Assembly (NCBI GenBank): GCA_016522385.1
Contig: JAEKFU010000577.1
Coordinates: 1-15,215, forward strand
Direction: 5' to 3'
Length of the DNA stretch: 15,215 bases
Source of the DNA: Pseudomonadota bacterium
Lineage (GTDB): Bacteria; Pseudomonadota; Alphaproteobacteria; Rhizobiales; Aestuariivirgaceae
Shown here: in pieces, positions 6,653-13,671 of the stretch
Numbering within the stretch: position 1 is the first letter of the stretch
How the letters are laid out: each line of letters starts with the position of its first letter
Made by a program: the position numbers and the translations under genes
The notes under the pieces: model-generated
Databases searched by the model: none
The model's input: the letters and a program-made list of their open reading frames with translations, nothing else
Told to the model about the DNA's origin: nothing

Positions 6653-7767
6653 GCGGCCTTGAATCATTGCCGCGCGCTGCTGAACCGTTTGTGAAGTTTT
6701 CCGGATTACTTCGGGAAAACGGTTTTGCCGTTGCACCTGAACAGACCATAAGCTTTGTCGAGGCTGTCGGTCTGCTTGGTCCCGCTTCCATGAACGACAT
6801 CCATCGCGCCGCCCGCGCAACACTGGCTCCGCAGCCCGAACGTCGAGCCGAATTCGACAAGTTGTTCGGCTGGCATTTTATGGGTCGTACGGTTGCCGCA
6901 CCGGCACCGGGCGAGCCAGAAGATGATGAGATCTTGGTTGGTGACGACGCAATCGGAGATGTCGAACCGCTGGACACGGAAGATGTAAGCGAGTCGGGCG
7001 GCGAGGCGACCGGCAGCGAGATGCTCAACGTTCGCCGCTTTGCCGAAGTCGCGGAGACGGCTGCCCTTCGTCATTTCCGCCGCGCCGCCCCTGAACGAAT
7101 GCCGATGCGCAAATCCTACCGGCGCGTGCCGGCCCACAGAGGCGCTAGCCTGAACATGCGCAAGGTGCTGCGTCAGGCGGTGCAGCGTGATGGCGAGGTG
7201 ATCGAGCTGCCAAAACTGGATCGCAAGATGCGCCAGCGGCGCATCGTTCTGCTGGTTGATGTATCCGGATCGATGAAACAGCAAACCGACGGCTATCTGC
7301 GTTTTGCTCATGTGCTCACTCGTGCCGGTCGCCATGTGGAAGTCTTCACGATCGGCACCCGCCTCACCCGCATCACCCGGGCGATGAAACTACGCAACCG
7401 GGTCCAGGCACTGGCGCGGTCTTCCAGCACGGTCGCCGATTGGGACGGCGGCACCCGTCTTGGCGATGCACTTCAGGCGTTCCTCGCCATCCCGCGCTAC
7501 GCTAGCTTCGCCCGCGGCGCCCTGGTCGTCGTGCTTTCCGATGGACTGGAGCGCGGCGATCACACCGCCATGACCGATGCCGTCGAACAGCTCTCGCGAC
7601 TCGCCTGGAGGCTCATCTGGCTGACTCCATTGGCCGCTGGCCGGGACCAACCGCCCGAAACCGCCGCCATGCAGTCCGTCATGCCGTTCATCGATCAGCT
7701 CGATGACGGCGGTTCCGTGCAAGCCCTATGCGATCGCCTGTTGGCATTGGGCCGGGAGGCGGTATGA
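6649..7767 (+). CDS. VWA-domain protein (CoxE-like)
   Basis: The product is 372 aa, typical of CoxE/VWA-containing proteins. The N-terminal helical region (about 10-80, beginning FVKFSGLLRENGFAVAPEQ) is characteristic of this family. An acidic, probably disordered stretch follows (about 88-125). The VWA domain (about 196-365) has a complete metal-dependent MIDAS site: DVSGS at 204-208, Thr269 in GGTRLG, and Asp298 in SDGLERGD. MoxR ATPases and VWA proteins act as a pair in remodelling or metal/cofactor insertion. Start and stop overlap both neighbours by 4 nt, so translation is coupled to the ATPase upstream and the amidohydrolase downstream. Confidence 0.93.
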   Translation: MSGLESLPRAAEPFVKFSGLLRENGFAVAPEQTISFVEAVGLLGPASMNDIHRAARATLAPQPERRAEFDKLFGWHFMGRTVAAPAPGEPEDDEILVGDDAIGDVEPLDTEDVSESGGEATGSEMLNVRRFAEVAETAALRHFRRAAPERMPMRKSYRRVPAHRGASLNMRKVLRQAVQRDGEVIELPKLDRKMRQRRIVLLVDVSGSMKQQTDGYLRFAHVLTRAGRHVEVFTIGTRLTRITRAMKLRNRVQALARSSSTVADWDGGTRLGDALQAFLAIPRYASFARGALVVVLSDGLERGDHTAMTDAVEQLSRLAWRLIWLTPLAAGRDQPPETAAMQSVMPFIDQLDDGGSVQALCDRLLALGREAV

Positions 7768-8648
7768 CGGCGATCATCGATGCCCATCACCACATCTGGC
7801 GGCAGGCCGACTTGCCATGGCTTCTTGGGCCGATGCAGCCGAGAATCTTCGGTCCCTATGAGGCGATAAAGCGTGACTATTTGATTGACGAGTATCTTGC
7901 GGACATCAAGGGCGCCGGCGTCGTCAAGTCGGTCTATGTCCAGGCCAACTGGGCGCCTAACTGGTTCGTCGACGAAGCAGTCTGGGTGCAATCGGTGTCA
8001 GATGACGCGGGCTGGCCGCACGGGCTCGTCGCCTATGCGGATTTCACTGTGGATGAAGTGCGTCCACAACTCGATAAACTGCAGGGCCTCCCAGTAATGC
8101 GGGGGGTTCGCCAACAGTTTCACTGGCATGAGAATTCGATGTATCGGTTCGCCGCGCACCCCGATTTGCCGACGGACGCAAATGTCCAACGTAATGTTGC
8201 CCGGCTTGCTGACTATGGCTGGTCGTTCGATCTCCAGGTGTTTCCAGGTCAGATGGTTGGTGCCACCAAACTGGCCCGCGCTTGCCCGAATGTGACTTTC
8301 GTGCTGCAGCATGCCGGCATGTTGGAAGACCTCACCGATACGGGATGGGCGGTCTGGCGCGACGGCATGAAACAGCTTGCCAATGAGCCCAACGTGGTCA
8401 GCAAGCTGTCGGCCTTTGGCACCTTCATCCATCGCAATGATGCCGCCCATATCAAGAGCATTCTCACAGAGACGGTGAAAATCTTCGGTGCTTCGCGCTG
8501 CCTGTTCGGCTCCAACTTTCCGATCGAGAAGCTGTGGACCAGCTATTCCGACCTCACGAAGGCCTTCCTGTCCGCTGCTTCCGGGCTGCCGAAAAACCAG
8601 CAGCGCGCCATATTCCATGACACTGCTGAGCGTATTTATCGACTGTGA
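7764..8648 (+). CDS. Amidohydrolase_2 family protein (COG3618, TIM-barrel metal hydrolase)
   Basis: The product is 294 aa, normal for this family of TIM-barrel hydrolases, lactonases and decarboxylases. The metal-binding start motif DAHHHIW is at residues 6-12 (His8 and His10), and His183 lies in LQHAGM. At the C-terminal metal site, where many members have Asp (GSDWP), this protein has GSNFP at 249-253, a variant I believe is common in one COG3618 subgroup. Relatives hydrolyse lactones such as 2-pyrone-4,6-dicarboxylate and sugar lactones. It overlaps the VWA gene by an ATGA and is preceded by a GGGAGG site. It probably opens a ring or lactone made after hydroxylation by the molybdenum enzyme; the substrate is unknown. 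Confidence 0.9.
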   Translation: MTAIIDAHHHIWRQADLPWLLGPMQPRIFGPYEAIKRDYLIDEYLADIKGAGVVKSVYVQANWAPNWFVDEAVWVQSVSDDAGWPHGLVAYADFTVDEVRPQLDKLQGLPVMRGVRQQFHWHENSMYRFAAHPDLPTDANVQRNVARLADYGWSFDLQVFPGQMVGATKLARACPNVTFVLQHAGMLEDLTDTGWAVWRDGMKQLANEPNVVSKLSAFGTFIHRNDAAHIKSILTETVKIFGASRCLFGSNFPIEKLWTSYSDLTKAFLSAASGLPKNQQRAIFHDTAERIYRL

Positions 8649-8680
8649 CCGAGCAAACCGCCCCGGTTGGCGAAAACAAG

Positions 8681-8688
8681 AAGGGAGA
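8681..8688 (+). promoter_or_regulatory. Ribosome site deciding the lactonase-like start
   Basis: AAGGGAGA, 7 nt before the ATG at 8696. A GTG at 8645, overlapping the previous stop as GTGA, is in frame and would add 17 polar residues. The strong site here favours 8696. Confidence 0.7.
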
Positions 8689-8695
8689 CATCAAA

Positions 8696-9544
8696 ATGGC
8701 ACTGGAAATCAAGATACTCGATTATGGCGACATCGAGCTGGAAGCCAGCTTCCTCGTCCTCGGTCATGAATGCGGTCGAGTTCGGCGTGTCCCGGTCTAC
8801 GGCTTCTTGATACTCGGCGGGACCTATCCTATCCTCGTTGACACCGGTTACCGCGACAACGCGATCATGGAATCGCTTGGCATGCGCGGCCTCCAGTTCC
8901 ACGACAACATGATCGAGAACCAACTCGCCAAGCACGGCGTCAAGATCGGCGATGTCCGCTATATCGTGCATACTCATCTGCATATCGACCATGCCGGCAA
9001 GGACGATCATTTCAACATGAACACCACCGTCGTGCTCAACCGGCGTGAGCTTGAATGCTCGGTCTCCGGACTGATGCATCCGCAATATCCCAAGCCCGAC
9101 ATCCAGCATCTGATCGAACGACTGCACACGCAGGATGCCTTGCGGTTCCTCGACCTGGAGATTACCGGCGGCGAGGAAATCATCCCCGGCGTATGGTGCG
9201 AGCCGGCCAACGCACATACGGAAGGGTCGATGAACGTCATGGTCGAAACCACAGAAGGCATCGCCTGCATCTGCGGCGACGTGATCTACAATTTCAACGA
9301 CCAGATCGTGAATCAGGTCCGTCAAACCCAGTTCATGGAACCGCAGGTGACCGGCAACCATGCGGGCTCGAAGCGCTCCGAGAAGGGCGCCATCAAGAAA
9401 CTCCTCAACAACTACAGTTTCCTGCTGCCGGTGCACGACAAGCCGGCCAGGATTGAAGGTCAGCGCGTGGTCGGACGGCTCGAGATGCAGGTTCCGGGCC
9501 CGATCGTGGAAAGCGTGCCGCAGCGCGAATGGTTCCCGATGTAG
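8696..9544 (+). CDS. Metallo-beta-lactamase-fold hydrolase, lactonase-like
   Basis: The product is 282 aa. The metal-binding signature HTHLHIDHAG occupies residues 92-101, giving His94, His96, Asp98 and His99. His174 lies in AHTEGS, Asp195 in CGDV and His247 in PVHDKP, so both metal sites look complete. The layout (HLHxDHAG, a GHT-like His, GDV) resembles N-acyl-homoserine lactonases of the AttM/AiiB/AiiA group, which suggests lactone opening, but the family is broad. The usual lactonase TPGHTPGH segment is changed here to EPANAHTEGS. No signal peptide is present. Context with the amidohydrolase and the SMP-30 domain favours a catabolic lactonase over quorum quenching; this is inferred. Confidence 0.88.
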   Translation: MALEIKILDYGDIELEASFLVLGHECGRVRRVPVYGFLILGGTYPILVDTGYRDNAIMESLGMRGLQFHDNMIENQLAKHGVKIGDVRYIVHTHLHIDHAGKDDHFNMNTTVVLNRRELECSVSGLMHPQYPKPDIQHLIERLHTQDALRFLDLEITGGEEIIPGVWCEPANAHTEGSMNVMVETTEGIACICGDVIYNFNDQIVNQVRQTQFMEPQVTGNHAGSKRSEKGAIKKLLNNYSFLLPVHDKPARIEGQRVVGRLEMQVPGPIVESVPQREWFPM

Positions 9545-9568
9545 CTGATCACGAGACGGAGAACAGCC

Positions 9569-11179
9569 ATGGCACACGAAGCCGTCGACCCTTCCTTCCG
9601 GGAATTGCTGGACGAGCACGCACCGGTCATGCAGCTCGGCACCGGTTTCAATTTCACCGAAGGCCCGATCTGGCATCCGGTCGACAAGTATCTGTTATTC
9701 TCCGATATGCCCGATGACAAGCGCCGGCGTTGGGACAGCCACGGCGTGCGCGAGGTCATGCACCCGTCCAACAAGGGCAATGGCATGACCTATGATGCCG
9801 ACTTAAACCTGCTGGTCTGCGAGCACGCGACCTCTTCCGTGGCATTGTTCCGGCCCGACGGCAGCCGCGAGGTGCTGGCCAGCCATTACGAGGGAAGAGA
9901 ACTCAACAGCCCGAACGATTTGTGCGTGAAGTCGGACGGCTCGATCTGGTTCACCGACCCCACCTACGGTCGTATGCCCGGCTTCGGCGTCGAGCGTCCT
10001 GTGCAGCTCGGTTTCCAGGGGGTCTACAAGATTGCGCCCGGCAGCGCTGGCCGCGAACCGGAGTTGATGGTCGACCGCTACACTTTTACTCAACCCAACG
10101 GCCTGTGCTTTTCGCCCGATGAAAAGCTGATCTACATCAACGATACCGCGCAGACGAACATCCGAGTCTATGAGGTAACTCCAGACGGCAAACTGGCCAA
10201 CGGCCGGTTGCTGGCCTCCGGCATTCAGGACAGCGTCAAACCCGGTGTGCCCGACGGCATGAAGTGTGACATGCATGGCAACGTCTGGCTGACGGCACCT
10301 GGCGGCGTTTGGGTCTATACGCCAGAAGGCCGGCTGGTCGGCAAGGTTGCGGTGCCGGAAATGGTCGCCAATCTGCACTGGGGCGGCGATGATTGGCGCA
10401 CGTTGTTCATGTGTGCCACCCATTCGCTCTATTCGGTCAAGACAAAGGTCGGTCCGCGCAATGAACCGTTTATGCGCGCCCACCCAACCACAGTCGAAGC
10501 TGCACCCGCGGCACCGATTACCGCCTCATCTGCACCGCCGCCTGTTTCCACGCCGGCACCCGCCGGTGGCGGTCTCCAGCTGCAGGCACCGCGCTGTGCA
10601 TTAATCATCCAGGACATGCAGAACGATGTCGTGATGGAAGGCGGCGCCTTTGCCGACAGTGGCTCACCAATCCATTGCAGGGAACAAAACTGCATCGACA
10701 ACATTCGCCGCCTGGCCGATACGTGTCGGCAGACCGGTGTGCCGGTCATCCATGTCTGGTTTATCGTCGAACCGGGTATGCCTGGCGTCACCGTCAATGC
10801 CCCTTTGTTCGAGGGCCTGCGCGATGCTAACGCTCTGGTGCGTGGCACCTGGGGTGTCGCTCCGGTTACCGGGCTCGAGCCGCAGGTCGGCGATCATGTT
10901 GTCACCAAGAACCGCATGAGCGCCTGGGAAGGATCGACGCTGGAAACTTTACTGAAGGCCACCGGACGCGACACAATTATCGAGACCGGCGCCTGGACCA
11001 ACATGTCCATCGAACACACAGCGCGGACCGGTGCTGACAAGGGTTACCACATGGTCATTGCCGAAGACGGCTGCTCGACCATGAATGCTGATTGGCACAA
11101 TGCGTCGATCAACTACGCCATGCAAAATGTTGCCAAAGTGGTAAAGACCGACGAGGTGATCGCCGCACTACGCGGCTGA
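9569..11179 (+). CDS. SMP-30/gluconolactonase domain fused to an isochorismatase-like domain
   Basis: The product is 536 aa, about the sum of two separate enzymes. Residues 15-300 form an SMP-30/gluconolactonase/LRE-like beta propeller with the expected metal ligands: Glu31 in TEGP, Asn116 in NSPND, Asn177 in QPNG and Asp229 in PDGMKCD. Residues 309-335 are a Pro/Ala/Ser linker. Residues 341-534 form an isochorismatase-like hydrolase domain, with the catalytic Asp349 in IIQDMQND and Lys447 in TKNRMSAW. At the nucleophile position, where cysteine hydrolases read TNxC, this protein has TNMS (Ser480). The first domain probably hydrolyses a lactone. The second may act on an amide or be non-hydrolytic, as EntB/PhzD-type members work without this Cys. 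The ribosome site CGGAGAA precedes the ATG. It is the last gene of the operon, and its 3' end overlaps the convergent ParA gene by 12 nt. Confidence 0.9.
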   Translation: MAHEAVDPSFRELLDEHAPVMQLGTGFNFTEGPIWHPVDKYLLFSDMPDDKRRRWDSHGVREVMHPSNKGNGMTYDADLNLLVCEHATSSVALFRPDGSREVLASHYEGRELNSPNDLCVKSDGSIWFTDPTYGRMPGFGVERPVQLGFQGVYKIAPGSAGREPELMVDRYTFTQPNGLCFSPDEKLIYINDTAQTNIRVYEVTPDGKLANGRLLASGIQDSVKPGVPDGMKCDMHGNVWLTAPGGVWVYTPEGRLVGKVAVPEMVANLHWGGDDWRTLFMCATHSLYSVKTKVGPRNEPFMRAHPTTVEAAPAAPITASSAPPPVSTPAPAGGGLQLQAPRCALIIQDMQNDVVMEGGAFADSGSPIHCREQNCIDNIRRLADTCRQTGVPVIHVWFIVEPGMPGVTVNAPLFEGLRDANALVRGTWGVAPVTGLEPQVGDHVVTKNRMSAWEGSTLETLLKATGRDTIIETGAWTNMSIEHTARTGADKGYHMVIAEDGCSTMNADWHNASINYAMQNVAKVVKTDEVIAALRG

Positions 11180-11833
11180 TTTAGCCGTAAAGGGGCCCAA
11201 GGCGTTCATAACTTCATGAGTGACGTCGCCGACCTCACTTGCTGCTGGGCCGTTTGACTGAGCCTCCAGAGCGGTACTGCCACAGCCCATGCTGGACGCG
11301 AAGATGATTCTGTTACCAATCATCGTTTTGGCGGCGACTGCGCCCAGCTCTTCAAAAGCCGTGGCCATTTCACCAGTGAGCCGGGCGCGTGCATTGGCCC
11401 GGTTAAGCACCATGAGCGCCGGCTTCTTGGCGCTTTGCGCCATTTCGATGGTCGGCTCGGTAGCCCACAGGTCAACCGGCGAGGGAGCCACCGGCACGAC
11501 AATCAGATCAGCCGTTTCGATGGCCGGGCGTCCGTCGATCCCCATCTTCGGCGGCGTGTCTATGATGACGATGTCATAGTCCTTGGCAAGATCCTGGGCC
11601 TCATAACGAGCACCCCAGGCACTGGCGGTGCGAAAGCCCATCTCCGGCCTGGCACTGCTCGATCGCTCACTTCGAGCCATGAACCAGCGCCCCAGGCTGC
11701 CTTGCGGGTCTGTATCGACAATAGCGACAGTCCTATAATGCAGGCGCGATGAAGCAACAGCAAGATGGGCCGCAATGGTAGTCTTGCCCGATCCGCCCTT
11801 TTGCTGGGTGACGGTAACAATCTTCCCGGTCAT
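11168..11833 (-). CDS. ParA/MinD-family ATPase, short orphan type
   Basis: The product is 221 aa from the ATG at 11833, close to short plasmid-type ParA/VirC1 proteins. The deviant Walker A motif is QKGGSGKTT at 11-19, with the signature lysine of ParA ATPases. The A'/switch I-like DTDPQGS follows at 40-46 and Walker B-like VIIDTPP at 89-95. An in-frame upstream extension to 11926 exists, but the compact start with a GGGAG site fits the family N-terminus. ParA-type ATPases position DNA, protein clusters or chemoreceptors on the nucleoid or membrane. No ParB or parS is seen beside it, so the cargo is unknown. It runs against the upstream operon and overlaps its last 12 nt. Confidence 0.9.
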   Translation of the reverse strand: MTGKIVTVTQQKGGSGKTTIAAHLAVASSRLHYRTVAIVDTDPQGSLGRWFMARSERSSSARPEMGFRTASAWGARYEAQDLAKDYDIVIIDTPPKMGIDGRPAIETADLIVVPVAPSPVDLWATEPTIEMAQSAKKPALMVLNRANARARLTGEMATAFEELGAVAAKTMIGNRIIFASSMGCGSTALEAQSNGPAASEVGDVTHEVMNALGPFTAKSAA

Positions 11834-11975
11834 TGAGGTGGTCTCCCGAGGATGGACCAGCGATTCGCAAATTACCACGTTTGCACGGCGATAACGAGAT
11901 TCCGGAAAAAACTTTGCACAGGCCAAAGAATCGGACGCCCGATTGAGTTAGGGTGGGACAAGCATTCCCCGCAGA
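11834..11975 (-). other. Intergenic region upstream of the ParA gene
   Basis: This 142-nt gap between two minus-strand genes has a T/A-rich patch (11901-11915, a run of A on the + strand) and an 8-bp palindrome TTCCGGAA at 11900-11907. The ParA promoter should lie here, but no clear -10/-35 pair was found. Confidence 0.35.
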
Positions 11976-12233
11976 TCACTCGGCATTGTCCAACGGTGCC
12001 GATTGTTTGAGCGAACACCCGTCCGGCCGGGGTTTAGTACCTCGTTTTTCGATGGGCACTTTGCAGTTATTGACCCGCTGTTCATCTGTAGCTTTGCCAG
12101 CCAGGGTCTCTTTACCGGTCAGGGACTTAGAGCCTTCGTTTTCAGCGGTCGGCGATGCAATCAAGCCGGTTGCTGCTAACAGCACCAGCGCCAGGCTGAG
12201 AAGTGGCAATTGCAGAATTGTTCGGCATATCAT
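11976..12233 (-). CDS. Small predicted exported protein of unknown function
   Basis: From the ATG at 12233 it is 85 aa. Residues 1-27 look like a Sec signal peptide: a short N-region with Arg4, then a hydrophobic core of Leu/Ala/Val ending in an Ala/Ser cleavage-type site with no lipobox cysteine. The mature part (about 58 aa) is hydrophilic, contains two cysteines about 14 residues apart that could form a disulfide, and resembles no family I know. A TTG at 12263 would add 10 residues. The ribosome site is weak for both starts. It precedes the ParA gene on the same strand by 142 nt and may not be co-transcribed with it. The + strand has an overlapping open frame of similar length but without the signal-peptide pattern. 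Existence as a real gene is moderately likely. Confidence 0.5.
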   Translation of the reverse strand: MICRTILQLPLLSLALVLLAATGLIASPTAENEGSKSLTGKETLAGKATDEQRVNNCKVPIEKRGTKPRPDGCSLKQSAPLDNAE

Positions 12234-12400
12234 TGGTTTGCACAAGCTCGATGGCTGGTCCAATCCATTTTAGGCGATCTGCAGTATCTCGGCATTCCGT
12301 TTCTTGCGATCGGCGAAGTTCAGTCTGCTACCGTTGCGCATGCCGGAATCCCTCGGGCGAGTGATTGCCTTGCTCGTGGATGCCGTTGCACAATAGCCTG
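12234..12400. promoter_or_regulatory. Divergent intergenic region (probable promoters, no clear boxes)
   Basis: This 167-nt spacer lies between the minus-strand small exported protein gene and the plus-strand Sel1 operon. Promoters for both directions are expected here from gene orientation alone. A TTGCGA at 12304-12309 could be a -35 element, but the best -10 candidate (TGCTAC at 12326) is poor. Confidence 0.35.
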
Positions 12401-12940
12401 ATGAGTGCCTCTCCAAAGCCATCGAGCAGTCTTGCGGCTCGGTCCGGTGTTTTTGGCGTGCTCATTGTCGGCATTGTTCTGGTAATAGCCGGCATCGCCG
12501 GCTTCCAGCTTTACCCGAGAGATGCCAAGGCCGCCATGAACAGAGGATATTACGGTATCGCGCGGGATTATCTTCGCCCGCCAGCCGAAAACGGCGATGC
12601 GCGCGCCCAGAACACACTCGGCAATCTGTATTATCTGGGTCTTGGCGGCAAACAGGATCACAGCGCAGCGGCAAACTGGTATCTGAAATCGGCAGCCCAG
12701 GCCTATGCCCCGGCACAAGTCAACCTGGCACGGCTGATGCGCAACGGTCAGGGGGTAAAGAGGGACGTGCTGCGCGCCTTCGGTTGGCTGCGGCAGGCGC
12801 GCATCAATGGCAGCGAAACGGCTGAGAACCAGATGCGCTGGATGGCCGGCAGTCTGTCGCTGGCCCCCAATCAGATTCAGCGCGCGCAGGAGCTCTACCG
12901 CAATCTTGAGGATCTGCTACCCGGCAAGAAAGACCAGTAA
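12401..12940 (+). CDS. Membrane-anchored Sel1-repeat protein
   Basis: The product is 179 aa. One transmembrane helix (about residues 16-37) follows a short polar N-terminus, giving a type II-like anchor with the rest probably periplasmic. Residues 45-150 hold Sel1-like (TPR-related) repeats: NTLGNLYYLGLGGKQDHSAA at 70-89, then VNLARLMRNGQGVKRD further on, each with the typical A/G spacing and the G-x-G-V-x-x-D ending. Such repeats mediate protein contacts. In-frame starts at 12380 (ATG) or 12365 (TTG) would add 7 or 12 residues; no good ribosome site decides between them. The gene ends 2 nt before the ExbB-like gene, so the two are a translational pair. It probably scaffolds the membrane complex encoded downstream. 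Confidence 0.82.
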   Translation: MSASPKPSSSLAARSGVFGVLIVGIVLVIAGIAGFQLYPRDAKAAMNRGYYGIARDYLRPPAENGDARAQNTLGNLYYLGLGGKQDHSAAANWYLKSAAQAYAPAQVNLARLMRNGQGVKRDVLRAFGWLRQARINGSETAENQMRWMAGSLSLAPNQIQRAQELYRNLEDLLPGKKDQ

Positions 12941-12942
12941 CC

Positions 12943-13671
12943 ATGCACACTGCCACTGCAAGATTTCATCAATATCCCCTGCTTTGGCTACTGCTTGTCG
13001 GCAGTGTGTGTGTTGGGCTGCTGATCGCCATTGATCAGCGCTACATGGCTGCCGTTTTTGCCGCCGATCGCAGTTACTTGTGCATTTTGATCCTCGTTAT
13101 TTTCGTTGCCGCGAGCCTGCATGTCGGTATCCATACGCTCTCGGTTGCCAGAGAACTGGAGCGCTCGGACGACTATCTTTCCGGTAATCGTTTGGATCGT
13201 GCGAGGTCGGCAGCCGGCAACATAATGCCACGGCGCTTTGGATTGATGCCGCAGCCTGTGCTCGAAGGTTTCGTTATAGAAATGGGTCATAAGGATGAAG
13301 CCAATGATCAGACCGGCAACATCCGGCAACAGACATTGGAGATCTATGCTGACCGCCTACGTGCACCGGTCGAAATTGGCTGGTATATTGTCGATATTCT
13401 CATTCGCCTCGGACTTATTGGCACGATAATCGGGTTCATCCTCATCTTTGCGTCACTTGGTGATGGACCGAAGCCCAACTCCGGCAATATCCAGGACCTG
13501 CTGTTCACCATGAGCGGTGGCATGGGCACAGCGCTCTACACGACTCTGCTCGGACTAATCTCGGCAACCCTGCTCGGCACACAATACATGATCCTTGGCA
13601 GATCGGTGGAACGTTTGATCGCCAGCCTCATCCGCCTGGGTCGCGAGCTCGATTCGGACGGGGGGAGCTGA
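12943..13671 (+). CDS. MotA/TolQ/ExbB-like proton-channel family membrane protein
   Basis: The product is 242 aa with four predicted membrane segments (about 13-30, 45-66, 147-172 and 195-218). The family signature lies in the last two: LGLIGTIIGFILIF at 156-169, and GGMGTALYTTLLGL at 192-205. These match the GLLGTVxG and AxxTTxxGL elements of MotA/TolQ/ExbB channels, including the pore threonines. Between helices 2 and 3 is a cytoplasmic loop of about 80 residues. Proteins of this family form pentameric ion-driven stators with a single-TM ExbD/TolR/MotB partner; the next gene is such a candidate and overlaps by 1 nt (TGATG). The protein is not a standard TolQ, ExbB or MotA, since no tolA/tonB or flagellar genes are nearby. 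The four-helix layout is nearer to MotA. Confidence 0.85.
   Translation: MHTATARFHQYPLLWLLLVGSVCVGLLIAIDQRYMAAVFAADRSYLCILILVIFVAASLHVGIHTLSVARELERSDDYLSGNRLDRARSAAGNIMPRRFGLMPQPVLEGFVIEMGHKDEANDQTGNIRQQTLEIYADRLRAPVEIGWYIVDILIRLGLIGTIIGFILIFASLGDGPKPNSGNIQDLLFTMSGGMGTALYTTLLGLISATLLGTQYMILGRSVERLIASLIRLGRELDSDGGS

Noticed and set aside
8696..9544. Quorum-quenching AHL lactonase identity
   Set aside because: Metal motifs fit many metallo-beta-lactamase-fold hydrolases, and the operon context points to catabolism, so only a lactonase-like call is supported.
8636..9676. Long open frame on the minus strand (346 codons) opposite the lactonase-like gene
   Set aside because: The plus strand encodes a complete metallo-beta-lactamase-fold protein with all metal ligands; the minus frame has no recognisable motif and is a shadow.
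9803..10483. Long minus-strand open frame opposite the SMP-30 domain
   Set aside because: It lies wholly within the beta-propeller coding region, has no family features, and its composition is that of an antisense frame.
11180..11260. Rho-independent terminator between the convergent genes
   Set aside because: The genes overlap and no stem-loop followed by a T run was found on either strand; a GGGCCC palindrome near 11196 alone is not enough.
11953..12273. Plus-strand open frame opposite the small exported protein
   Set aside because: It lacks a signal peptide, domain pattern or ribosome site, whereas the minus frame has a coherent signal peptide.
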